From: Salticus scenicus | Lineage: Eukaryota > Arthropoda > Arachnida > Araneae > Salticidae | Direction of reading: 5' to 3' | Length of the DNA stretch: 64,000 nt | Assembly: GCA_963930645.1 (NCBI GenBank) | Contig: OZ005648.1 | Location: 155,953,035-156,017,034, forward strand | Part shown: one piece after another, positions 36,698 to 48,200 of the stretch | Layout: each line of letters begins with the position of its first letter | How positions within the stretch are numbered: position 1 is the stretch's first letter | Notes under the pieces: generated by a model | Told to the model about the DNA's origin: nothing | The model's input: only the letters and a program-made list of their open reading frames with translations | The model's database searches: none | Position numbers and translations under genes: made by a program

Positions 36698-36949
36698 CCT
36701 TATACAAAGTATAAGGAAGTATAGTAATCCCGATTTGCGAAATGGATTTTGTATTTCACATTGCTCGAAAACGAATGATCGCTGAATGTTGCCAATTTAT
36801 ACGTGTGACTGTCATGATGTATAGTTGTACACCTGCAAGTGTCGTCTGAACGCGAGCTCTCGTTTTAGAGATATAAGCGGTTTTACACGATTTTTCGTGA
36901 CGTCTGTATGTGTGTGTGTGTGTCTGTGTGTGTGTGTGTGTGTATGTCG

Positions 36950-37330
36950 CATAACTCAATAACGGTTGGACGTAGAAAGTTGCGAATTGGTACATAGGTT
37001 TGTTATAACATCTAGTTGTGCACCTCCCTTTTTGGACTTTGTATGATTTTTCGTTATGGAGATATTTAGGAAAATTAGGTTCATAATGACAAAAATACAT
37101 AGGTTTTGGCCATAATGTATCAAAAAACGGTAATAACTCAAAAACGGTTGAACGTAGAAAGTTGCGAATTGGTACATAGGTTTGTCATAACATATAGTTC
37201 TGCACCTCCCTTTTTGGACTTTGTATGATTTTCCATTTTGGAGATATTTAGGAAAATTAGGTTCATAATGACCAAAAATACATTGGTTTTGGCCATAATG
37301 TATCAAAAAACGGTAATAACTCAAAAACGG
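36950..37330. repeat. 182-bp tandem duplication
   Basis: 'aggaaaattaggttcataat' starts at 37068 and 37250. Both units carry 'ggttgNacgtagaaagttgc', 'ggtacataggtttgt' and 'gcacctccctttttgg'. Minus-strand frames over it are repeat by-products. Confidence 0.9.
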
Positions 37331-37753
37331 TTTGGACAAATCTTGCAATTTAACTGACTTATCGACTAGCTAGACATTTGAAACTTTCAGAAAAGCTCAG
37401 AACACGTTGACAATGCGTTTTTTTTATATTTTTGGCCAACTGTTTCCGATTCCTGTTGCCTTCGGCAGCGTTACCAGTACAAATCTTGCAATCGATTTTT
37501 AACTAACTTCCCGACTAGCTAGACATTTAAAACTTCCAGAAAAGCTCAGAACACGGTGACAATGCATTTTTTAAATATTTTTAGCCAATTGCTTCGTGTC
37601 ACTGCTGCCTTCAGCAGCGTTTATATGATTCAACAGAAAAATTATTTAACTAACTTCCCGACTAGTTAGAGATTTGAAACTTCCGGAATAGTTCAGAAAC
37701 ACGGTGAAAATGCATTTTTTAAACACTTTTATCCAATTGTTTCGGATCCGAAG

Positions 37754-38248
37754 TCCCCCCCCAAGGCACAACTTTAACATGTTCCCACAACTTTGACATG
37801 AGTCCCCCCCAAGATACAACGTTGACATGAATCCCTCCCAAGGCACAACTTTGACATGAGTCCCCCCCAAGGCACAACTTTGACATGAGTCCCTTCCCCA
37901 AGGCACAACTTTGACATGAGTCCCCCCAAGGCACAACTTTGACATGAGTCCCCCCAAAGCACATGAGTCCCCCCCAAGGTACAACTTTGACATGAGTCCC
38001 CCCAAGGCACAACTTTGACATGAGTCCCCCCAAGGCGCAACTTTGAAATGAGTCCCCTCAAGGCCCAACTTTGACATGAGTCCCCCCAAGGCCCAACTTT
38101 GACATGAGTCCCCCCCCCCCCCAAGGTACAACTTTGACATGAGTCCCCCCAAGGCACAACTTTGACATGAGTTCCCCCAAGGCACAACTTTGACATGAGT
38201 CCCCCCCCCAAGGCACAACTTTAAAATGAGTCCCCTCAAGGCACAATT
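37754..38248 (+). repeat. 28-bp minisatellite, locus 2
   Basis: About 17 units of the CCCCCCAAGG/CACAACTTTGACATGAGT type, including the variant 'aaagcacatgagt' also seen in locus 1. No Rep fragment here. Confidence 0.9.
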
Positions 38249-38610
38249 TTATTTTTATTTATTTATTTTTTTTTTTTTTACGTATGCATGCATTTTTTAA
38301 AAAATACTTTTAGCCAACTGTTTCGGGTCCAGTGACAATATTTTTTAACATTATGTATACTTCTAAAAGTGTATAAGGAAGTCATGTGGTGCCCACATCA
38401 GATTTTTTATATTAGCATTTCCACTATTCACATATGTGTGACCCTCGTGACAGCGATATATCTTATTTTAGAGAACCTGGAAATAAACTAGAGACGTTAC
38501 TTCGTTAAAGAACGGAACTCTTTTCTTAAATCTTGTTTTGGTAGAAGACTATACCTATTAATAATACTTTAAAATCACAAGCAGAAACCCAGGGTTTCTG
38601 CTTCGTGATA

Positions 38611-39940
38611 GTATGTATTCCATTTGTAGCTCGTGTACAGGGACACGCCAAAGATTTTCTATCATTACGGCCTATGGAAAGAATCTGCATGTACCGCGAT
38701 AGCAACCGCAAAAATCAAGCTATTGACTTCCAATTTTTGCCGAAACGTCAATGGAGACCGTCTGTTGAGACTCAAAAGGATTTTGGGTTCCGTCTGTCCG
38801 TCTGTCGTGCGATAGCGGCCGCAAAAATCCCGCTATTGACTTGAAATTTTGTACACATGTTCATGATCCCCACGAAATTAGCTGTATAGTTTTGGGATTG
38901 CATTCCATTTGTAGTTCGTGTACAGGGACACGCCAAAGTTTTTTTATCATAACGGTCTATGGGAAGAATTTGTATATACTGCGATAGCGGCCACCAAAAT
39001 AACGCTATTGACTTGCAATTTGGTACACATATTCATGAGCCCAACGGAATTAGCTGTTTTGTGTTAGGTGTGTATTCCATTTGTCGTTCGTGTACAGGGA
39101 CACGCCAAAGTATTTCTTATTTTTACGGCCTGTGGGAAGAATTGGTATGTACCGCAATAGCGGCCGCAAAATTCCTTCGATTGACTTGCAAATTGGCGCA
39201 CACGTTCCAGCTTTAAATATAAGTAGCTGTATAATTTTTATTGCTATATTTTTCATAAACTGTGTACAGGGACACGCCAAAATTCTTAACATTACGGCGT
39301 ATGGGGTGAATTTCGTTTAAACGCATCTTAATATCATTACTTTGCAATGAAGAAAATGAAACTAGCGTACGTGAGTAAGATAATTAAACTTATGTTGTTT
39401 GAAGAAAATATGTGCTCTTAAGCTTTCTAATTAATGTACAGGATCTTACAAAAGTGTTCTGGCAATGTCACGTAGTCATCCAAACGATGTTAAATTTGGA
39501 ACAATTATTAATTTTAAACGCAAAATAAGCTGAATAGTTTTTACTGGTGTATACAAGGTTTATGGTTCGTTTACAAAGACACACGAAAGAATTTCGTAAC
39601 ATTAGAGCCTATGGACAAATTTTTAATTTAAGCGCGCACTTTAATGCGTTTATGCTGAATTGAACTTAATAAAGTTAACATACATTATAAAGATGCTTAA
39701 AATCATGTTTACTCTTAAAAAAGGTTATGTATAGACTAAATAATTTATGGGACCACACAAAATAATTCCGAGTATGTACAGTAATCATCCAAATGATGTC
39801 AAATTAGTTTGAAAAATTAATGAGTTATAATTAATTAGGTTTATTCTTATTATTGGCGTTTATAATGACTGTGGCTACTTTTCCGGGATACATAAAGGAA
39901 TTTCCTACTATTACGGTCTATAGTCGGTATTTCTTAAAAG
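38611..39940 (+). repeat. About 173-bp tandem array, right part
   Basis: 'gatagc' words at 38698, 38811, 38983 and (aatagc) 39156 continue the array of 28.4 kb. Beyond 39320 the units decay but keep 'acattagagcctatgg' (near 39603) and 'attacggtctatag' (near 39910). Confidence 0.75.
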
Positions 39941-40175
39941 TGTATTTTAACAAGGTTACAACCCATCAAATATAATGAAATTTTATTAGAATTTTAAAAG
40001 TATGTTTTCCTGTTGAAAATTGTGGGCATAGAATTCATAATTAGTTTAAAGGTTACGCAAAATATTTCCGATACGCTATGTAATTTTTTTTGTATGAAAT
40101 TTGATAGTTATGAAATTTGGTATTTATAAATTTCAGGGAAATAATACAAGACCGTCGATTATTAAGAATACATAT

Positions 40176-40804
40176 TGTTGCGTACTTGGGGGTTCGTAAG
40201 TTGTCCGAGAATGAAAGGCGAAACTTGCAAAAATTCAGTGATTTATTCACAGAAAGTTCCAGAAAAATACAGGTCTATAAACCAAGTATCAGCTTCAATT
40301 CAACCAGTAAACATAGCTTAAACAACAGCCGTTAACAGCAAAACAACAGTACAAACTGTTTATCAATAACAGATAAAGCAAGTCTACTTCAAAGAGACTC
40401 AAAGCAAAGCAAGCATTTGACGAAACTGACACAGATCTGAGATTGGCCGCCTTGGCTAAAAAAATGCTCCTTTTATACTATTCTATCGAACACAGACTGT
40501 TCTGGAAAATTCTCGTATATCATCAGCCAATGAGATTAGAGCTTCCATATTTGGTATATCTCTAATAAGGATTTTCTCGCCAAGGTCGCCAAAAAAATCT
40601 CCAAGGAGGGAAACAGTCGTAAAATTTGGCGCCAAATCCATTTCTTTACTTATTGGAGCTTTTTAATGCGTTTTTAAAGGAAAATTAGGCTATTTTAACG
40701 CTAAAACGACTAGAGATACACAAAGTTAGCATTTTATAGACTTTCTAAGCCTCTTTGAAAGAATTTATACATAAATAAATGCAATTATTTACAATTCCGT
40801 AACA
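40176..40804 (-). repeat. Solo LTR (629 bp) of a Gypsy-type element
   Basis: On the minus strand begins TGTTACGGAATTGTAAATAA and ends CCAAGTACGCAACA. It matches the LTR at 63193-64000 over 'tataaattcttt', 'acgcattaaaaagctccaat', 'atggatttggcgccaa' and 'ccttggcgagaaaat'. No internal region adjoins either side, and the five-base flanks do not match, so it is an old solo LTR or a recombined one. Confidence 0.7.
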
Positions 40805-41092
40805 CTTTATATGATATACAAATAGGTATACAAAGAGAGATACAGCAGGGGGTTGAGGAGGGCGGCAGCCCCCCTCAGGAACGTATCTGATTATGGTAAT
40901 AAGTCGATCGAATCAATATATACTATTATATAATAAGGAATAAATAAAAATGACCTATTGAATAATATCTGATGCAAATAGGACGTTGAGGCTCCTGATC
41001 TGCAGATCCACTAGTTAGAAAATTTGAAAACAGGATCTACGATAGTCTTATTTTATCGTTTTTTTTTTTTTTTATTATGAGGACTTTAAATA
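40805..41092. other. Spacer, no gene seen
   Basis: Holds a small G/C-rich inverted segment near 40845-40875 and a T-run at 41061-41073. Nothing else recognised. Confidence 0.5.
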
Positions 41093-41226
41093 CGCAAGCG
41101 AAGTGATAACATCACTGGCCGTTCGTGGATACAAGAAAAATATTTCCTATGTTAAACGTCCAATGGATTTTTCGTAAAAAATTATTAAAAATTGAGGGAA
41201 ATTATTTCCCGATTTTAATCCCCTTA

Positions 41227-43973
41227 CTAGCAGGCTTTGCCCGCTTCGCTGGCCACTAAATTTAAAGGAAACTCGTTTCTATATAGCTTTATAAAAATAA
41301 AATAAAATAAATTACTGAAATTGATCAAAAGCTCGCTCCAGGTCCCTGCTGCATTCAGCAGCGATTTGGTCATCAACTGCAACTCGGGCGCTTGTCCCTA
41401 TTACCTGCGACAATAGTTTACCAAAGAGCTTCCATTTAGGTGCTTATTATATAACAGTTTCGAAATAGATAGTATCGAAAAAATTGGAGTTTCCCTTTTA
41501 TATTTGAATTCCAGTTACATGTGAACAACACTATACGTGTTGTTCACATGTAACTCGGACTGGACTCAAACGTAACTGGGTTTAGACAACATAATATTTG
41601 CTTTTACGTTATTTCATATATTTTTTTTTTTTCGTTTATCCAATCAACCATTAAATGACAGCAATTTCACGCGAAATATTACAATATGCTGTGACCGGCT
41701 ACGTCTGTCGCATCAGACAATTAATTTTTTGTGTTTATATATAATTCATGGGTTGTAAACCTGATAGTACAGCCTTAATATAGTTCTCTTTGGCGGCTTT
41801 TGAATTTTTGTCACCATTTTAGACTTAATCCATTGTAACAATAAGACTTAATCCCTTGTAACAATATGGTATGAGCGCTATTTCTGCCGTATTTTAGACA
41901 ACTAATCTTTTTATGGTTATATATATTTCCCATTAAACATATTTTTATTTATTTATTTAAATATTAATTTGAATTTTTCAAATATTTCTGTTCGACAGCG
42001 TGAGAGTGCAGTAACACACAGAGGTTCATTTGTCTGTATGATAAATTAGAATAGTGATTATTATATAAAAAAAATAAATAAATAGGTAAACATTATCGTG
42101 TTACACAACTTTATTATGTCGCTCCATTGGCGGCTTTTGAATTTTTGTCGCCATATTAGCGATGGATTTTTTTTTTTTTTTTTTTTTTTTTTGTATGAAA
42201 AGGGGAAGACTATTTTGCTAATAATTTTATCAGACTCTTTTTTGTTTATACATAAGAATCCTTTATATTCTGCTTATATTTTTAATGCTTTTTAGGTTTA
42301 AAATAGTGCTTGTTGAAATAAATTTCCTATGTTTAAAACTGCATTTGTTCTGTAAATTTTGTGTAAAAATAAATCATTTATATTTTTATATATTTGATGC
42401 GCTACTTAGATTAAAATGGCTGTTGCTATATTAAACTTCTTGTCGAAAAACATTCGGTGTACTTCAACACCAAAATTTAAAAAATCGCCCAGCAGGATCT
42501 GTTAATGAAGCTGATAAAATAAAAATATGGTTCATAGAGTTTAAATAATCTATTTAAATTTTTTTTTAAACCCAAATTATTAATCTATCGTATCACATAC
42601 ATAGATATAGTAATAATATATAGATTGATCATTGGGGACAAAAATGTGATTCCTTTTCACTCGGGAAAAGACGGCGATTTTACCAAAATATGGCAGTCTT
42701 TCCCCGAGTGAATACACGCGGGAATATGCACGAATGTTTTAGCAAATAAAATTCATGAAAATTTATTTACTAAAGGTGAATGAAAAGCCCCAGATATAGT
42801 TTCAAATTCATTCTTCTTCTTTTTTTTTTCATTCAATATCACTTAATGGCTGATTCCAAAGCTTTTTTTTCGGCATCAAAAATCTTTGCACAATAATATG
42901 GGGATGATAGATCTATATATATTATTATATCTATGATCACATAAATCTTTTCGAAAATAGAATAAAACTTAATTTGAAAAAAAAAATAATAACTTTTGTT
43001 TATTAACCAAAATAATTGATGAAATTTGAAATGCAAGTTGGTCTTGTGGGGTACAGGCTGTATATTATATTTTTGTGTTCGTGAGAGAAAATTTAAAAGA
43101 ATTTGAAAACTGCAATTTTTAATCCCTTTTAAAAATCATGTGACTTAATGTGAAGCAGATTTTTAATTTTTTTTTTCTTCTAACGGTTTCCATACAAACT
43201 TCTGCTGTTGCCACCTAAAATTCATACTTTAGTTAATTTTAAAAAATCTAATTGTCCGATTGATCAGCTGTTTAATGCGTCGGATTTAAAAAAATTTTCC
43301 CTTTCATTTGCTATCTTATTTGTAACGATGCGACTGATATTTCTAATTTATTTTTTAATCTTTCGGATTTATTTTCCTCATTTTAAATAAGTGTAGGGGT
43401 TTTTTTTTTTTTTTAATTATTATTATTTTGTCGAAAAAAAATGGCAACAATTAAATTATGGATAAAATTTTAAAATTTAAATGTCTTATTTATCAGAAAT
43501 TAGAAGGTTTTTATTTTCACATTTTAATTAATTAAGAAAAAACTAATCATCCGATTGATAAGCTGTTTAATGCATCGGATTTACAAAAATTTTCCCTTTC
43601 ATTTGGTGTCTTATTTGTAACGATGCGAGTGATATTTCTAATTTATTTTCCTCATTTTAAATAAATGTAAGTTTTTTTTTTTTTTTTTTTTTTAATTATT
43701 ATTATTATTTTGTCGAAAAAAAAAATGGCAACAATTAAATTATGGATAAAATGTTAAAATTTAAATGGCTTTTTTTATCAGAAATTAGAAGGTTATGATT
43801 TTCACATTTTAATTAATTAAGAAAAAACTAATAAAAAATTCGAAAGTCTGACTTCGATGTGCACAATGACCCTTCGGGATGCACCTTTGTGTTAAATCTC
43901 GTGACTGTCCGAGTTACCGTTTTCGAGATCAGTGAAATATACATACAAATATTGCTCACTTAATAGTATAGGA
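41227..43973 (-). mobile_element. Helitron, non-autonomous, with nested MITE
   Basis: 3' end on the minus strand: 'gcgaagcgggcaaagcctg' with CTAG (41227-41230) then T. 5' end TCCTATACTATTAAGTGAGC at 43973, preceded by A. Taking it out joins 'aatccccttA' to 'Tttaggtata', equivalent to the uninterrupted 'aatccccatatttgggtata' of other D copies, which supports A|T insertion. An alternative 5' end (TCTAATTTATCATAC) lies at 42050, so this may be two elements. Confidence 0.65.
42600..42935. mobile_element. hAT-like MITE with 8-bp TSD ATCACATA
   Basis: Second copy of the 17543 MITE: CATAGATATAG...CTATATCTATG ends and ATCACATA at 42592-42599 and 42936-42943. The unoccupied paralogue, reversed near 26918-26940, reads 'tatcgtatcacataaat'. 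It is 336 bp and has no coding capacity. Confidence 0.88.
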
Positions 43974-44581
43974 TTTAGGTATAGGGAACAACTATTCCCC
44001 TCAGCCTCAGCTGAATTTGGCGATTTATTTTTGGCGATTATGGCTAAATCATAAATCTAAAATCATATATCATAAATGATAAACTCATAAGCTAAATTAT
44101 AAATCATAAAATCATAAATCCAAAATAAATAGCACGCAGGCTGCCATATTATATCGCAAACAATCCAGAACGACATCGTTATCGATCAAATCGGCGCCAA
44201 AGAAAAATCGCCAAATTCAGCTGAGGGGAAATACTATAGTTGTACCAGGTAGAGATATGTATTAGTTATCATGTGCATGCGTTAGATTAAGTTGTTTTTG
44301 TACTAAAATTAATCAAATTTGAATTTTAAATTTCAAAACTCTAGGTAAAAAAAAATGGCAAACTTCCATATTCCAATGAAAACATAAACATTTCATTTCA
44401 AAGGATGATATTTACACAATAAATATCCAACTAATATACTAATTAAAAGGAAAATGATAAATATTCTATCATAATTTGAAGTGAAATTTGTTTTCAAATG
44501 TCTAAATAAAGTATCTGATATAAGATACTAATATGTTGCAGCGGAATAGATTTGATATCGGTCATCCTTCGCAGAAAAAAA

Positions 44582-44600
<19 letters not shown>
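43974..44600. other. D2 interior sequence
   Basis: Includes a roughly 290-bp segment not seen in the other D copies ('cagctgaatttggcgat' near 44009 and its inverse 'atcgccaaattcagctg' near 44208, so itself a small foldback) and then the shared stretch 'tatccaactaatatac' to 'gcggaatagattt'. Confidence 0.55.
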
Positions 44601-44623
<23 letters not shown>

Positions 44624-44628
<5 letters not shown>

Positions 44629-45103
44629 AATCTTGGCTGGGCGTCTAGGGGTGGGGCAATGAAGAGGTGCGATTAAGATAACTAAAAACATTTATTACGT
44701 ACACAACACAGTTTACACAAAGATAAAATGATAATATTAGCAGGGTTTCCATCAATAACATTTGCTGGTTTCGAGGCCTAATACACATAACAAGCTCTCT
44801 TCATTACTAGGACTAACAGAAAGTAACATATATGAGCACTGACTCGCTCTACAATTCACATTAGTACCTACGCGTACTATTTCTAATAAGTGAGATTATG
44901 GTATAGAGCTCTCCATGGCTCTACACACTTATACAGAGCACAACAAGCTCTAATTAGCAGAAAAATGAGCCTGTCAGCCTACGCGCTGAAGGTCTCAACC
45001 GATCTCCACTGCAGCCAGATCTCAACTCCTCCGTTTGTCATCTCGTTCAATGATAAGCATCAGAGACAGCGCCATCTGTTGGCTCTGCAAGGAACTTCCC
45101 ACA
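44624..45103 (-). repeat. 3' LTR of the Gypsy element
   Basis: TG...CA ended. On the coding strand it carries AATAAA (complement at 44691-44696) near its end and a 'gcgccatctgttgg' word near its start on the plus strand. Matches the 5' LTR over its full length by eye. Confidence 0.95.
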
Positions 45104-45294
45104 ACGCTCTGCCATTCTGATGTTGCGGTGACCTCACCGTAAACCAACCTGGGATACTAAAGGATATCTGCAAAATACAATTAAAAGAAAAAAAAACAAA
45201 AAAGAGAAACAGACATTAAAAAAAATTATGTACATAAAAATTCACAGTTAACTTTTTTTTTGTAAAGTTTATCAGTCCATTTAGTTCAGTCTAT

Positions 45295-48200
45295 TTAGTT
45301 TGTGGACCATAATTTCATGTGGTCTGCAGAAGTACTAGTATGTATAGGTCCTTCGTGATCGCCTATCTTCTCGACTTCATATCTGTCTTTGGTCTTTACT
45401 CGCACAACTTTATAAGGACCTAAGAATTTTGGTCTTAGTTTCATGCCGGTTCCAAACTGAGTTCGCTGGATGGCAACTAGATCATTAATTTTATATACAT
45501 GGGCTTTCTTTCTCTTCTTGTTGTAACATCGGCGATTTTCTTCTTGAATCTTAAGAATGTTTTTTCTTGCTTCTTCACGAATGGTGTTAAGATTATCAAG
45601 CATGGAATTTATCCTTTCCTCTTCGAGAAGTTCTAGTATTCTCTTATCTTCTTTCCTTCTCATTGTTACTCCAGTGAGTAGTTCAAAAGGAGTTCTTTTG
45701 GTACTTCTCGATGTGGTGGAATTAATAGTTCTCTGAACAGCCTCAACAAACTTGTACCACTTGTTAGGGTCATTTATACATAACTTGGATAATACAGGAA
45801 TGATTGTTCGATGAAGTCTCTCAATTTGACCATTCCCTCGTGGGATTCCAGTTGTGATGGTGTCATGTTCAATTCCCTCTGATTTACAGTAATCTGCAAA
45901 TTCCTTAGATATGAACGCAGGTCCACGATCGGATATTATTCTTGCGGGGTTACCAAAAATACCAGCTTGCTGTTTTAATTTTTGCAAGGCGTCTGCTGAA
46001 GAAGTTGATTTTACCGGGTATAGCCACGAAAATTTACTAAATCCGTCGATGACGGTAAAAATGTGATTGTAGTTTTTGTTAGTGGTTGGTAATGGACCCA
46101 CAAAATCGATGTGATACGTGGATAATGGTGTATCTCCTTTAGGGATAGGGTTCAAAAAACCTTCTCCTTTTCCCTGTTTCTTATTTACGAGAATACATTC
46201 TACGCAACTTTTTACAACGTTATCTACGCATTTTTTCATATTAGAAAAATAGTAGTCTCTTTTTACTAACTCTTCAGTTTTATTAGCCGAAAAATGTCCT
46301 AAGGCATGACATTTCTTTACGACCTCAAGTTGCATGATCTCTGGGACAATTAGTACATCCCTATCATTTAACACTTTATATAAAACATTATTTTTTAACA
46401 CATATTCGTCATTTTGGTTTTGTTGTAAAAGAGATTTCACAGTATTGATAAACTCATCATTTTCTTGAGCAGTAGCAATACGATGAGTAAGGGTATCAGT
46501 ATTTACAGCCATTACAGGGTGTCGGCTAAGAGCGTCAACATGCTGCATTTGTTTACCAGGTCGATGTTCTACTTCGTAGTCGAATTCCTGTAGCAGGAAA
46601 GACCACCTGGCTACCTTAGGTGTCAATTCACGTTTATCTAAAGTTTTAGTGAACGCTTGACAGTCAGTATAAATTTTAAATTTACTACCTAACAAATAGT
46701 TCCTAAATTTTTTAAGGGCTTCTACTATCGCTAACACTTCTAACTCATAACTACAGTATTTTTCTTCTTGTACAGAGGTCTTTTTACTCATATAATGGAT
46801 TGGATAGTACTGTCCATCGTCATCTTGTTGTAATAGGATTGCACCGAATCCTAATTTAGATGCATCTGTATGAACTTCTAACTTATAGCCTTGCTTAAAA
46901 AGGTGTAAGACAGGTGCATTAGATAAAATGTCTTTAAGCTTTTGAAAAGCTAATTTCTGCTCTTGCTCGAATTTAAATGGAGTGGAAGCACGTAATAAGT
47001 CACTGAGTGGTCTTGCTATGTTGGCATATGAACGAATAAATTTTCTAAAGTAACCCGTTAAACCTAAGAAACTCTGCACTTCCCTAGCATTACGGGGTTC
47101 TGGGAAATTTTGTACTGCGAGAGTTTTTTCTACTGAGGGTTTAATCGTGCCATTCTCAATTATGTGACCTAAGAAATCGATCTTACGTTTCAAAAACTGA
47201 CATTTCTTTAAATTTAACTCTAGACCAAATTTTGATGCCGTTTCTAACACACGTTTTAATTTATCTAACCCTTCATTCTCATCTTTAGATGGAATAATTA
47301 TATCATCTAAATAAATAATTACAGTACCATCTTTTAATAAGTCTTTAAACACATAATTTACATATCTTTGAAATACTAAGGGACTATTACATAATCCATA
47401 GGGAACTTTTAGAAACTCATACTGGGCATTATCGGTCACAAAAGCTGTATATTTCCTACTTTTTTCCTCTACATCAACTTGTAAAAACGCATTCTTTAAA
47501 TCTAGTGTCGAAAAAACTTTACCCTCCCCTAATCTATCAAATAAATCTTCAATATTTGGCAACGGGTATTTATCTTTAATTATTTTCTTATTTAAAGCAC
47601 GATAATCACAGCATAACCTTATTCCTCCATCTTTTTTCCTACACACCACTATTGGCGAAGCATAATTTGATGTACTTTCTCTAATTATACCATCCTTTAA
47701 CCACTGGTCAATTTGTCTGTCCACCTCTGATTTCTCTACAAATGATAATCTGCGAGAGCGTGAACACACTGGTATATCATCAGATAAAATAATGGACATT
47801 TTTAAATCAGTACTTTTTGTTTTAACTGGCTTATAACTTTTTATTAATTCGCTTAATTTCTCTTTTAACGACTTATCTAAAATATAACTGACATCGAATT
47901 TTTCTTCTGAAAAATTGCACATACTTGAAAAAAAAGAATCTATCTCATTTTCCTTTCGATCGAATACAGGAAAAGAACACCCACCTGCTTCATCGAAATT
48001 GCTTTCCCCCGAACGCGAAAAATTTTCTTTCCCCCCTGCTACGTCGCTGGAATTCGAAACATGTGTTTCCTCTTTATTTTGTTGTTTCAAAATATGAAAG
48101 ATATTATTAGGCAGAATTACGTCGCATGTCAAATTGTTGCATAAAGCACCGATTATGTTTATTGAATCATGATTAGGTAAAGATATTTTAAATTCAGTCA

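Larger units (their letters stand above)
36427..38402 (+). mobile_element. Helentron-like element in the 3' LTR T-run
   Basis: 5' terminal hairpin arms ACTTCCTTATAC and GTATAAGGAAGT (now separated by a SINE), then 'atagtaatccc', (GT)n near 36908-36942, a 182-bp tandem duplication (36950-37330), a roughly 150-bp unit repeated near 37335, 37485 and 37640, and a 28-bp minisatellite. Near the 3' end 'gtataaggaagt' recurs and is followed by ATGTGGTGCCCACATCAGA. This is the same 3' hairpin as at 15981 but without CTAG. T-runs on both sides agree with T|T targeting. A duplicated start at 36427 and 36448 leaves the exact left end open. Confidence 0.65.
28890..38610 (+). mobile_element. 9.7-kb LTR element without pol (LARD-like)
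   Basis: Direct terminal repeats (28890-29998 and 35521-38610, the latter split by another insertion) are flanked by GTATG on both sides (28885-28889 and 38611-38615). Removing it restores the tandem unit 'gttttaggtatgtattcca'. After the 5' LTR and two bases comes TGGTGCCGTACTCAG, a candidate primer-binding site. GGGGAGTG lies directly before the 3' LTR and is a candidate polypurine tract. The 5.5-kb interior holds no gag, protease, RT or integrase frame, so it resembles a large retrotransposon derivative mobilised in trans. Less canonical: the repeats begin TG but end GATA rather than CA. Confidence 0.7.
35521..38610 (+). repeat. 3' LTR, interrupted at 36427-38402
   Basis: 35521-36426 copies the first about 900 bp of the 5' LTR with one visible substitution. 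38403-38610 copies the last about 205 bp. The break falls in a T-run that reads T8 in the 5' LTR. The inserted segment is a Helentron-like element. Confidence 0.8.

Noticed and set aside
41000..41030. 'ctgcagatccactagtt' resembling a cloning polylinker
   Set aside because: Only about 12 bases match common plasmid polylinkers, no other vector sequence adjoins it, and chance is sufficient.
44890..45120. 76-codon frame in the Gypsy LTR (also 50445-50714)
   Set aside because: Antisense to the element, lies within the LTR, and is duplicated only because the LTRs are identical.
47915..48110. Short plus-strand frames over the gag-pol gene
   Set aside because: Shadows of the 1417-codon minus-strand frame.
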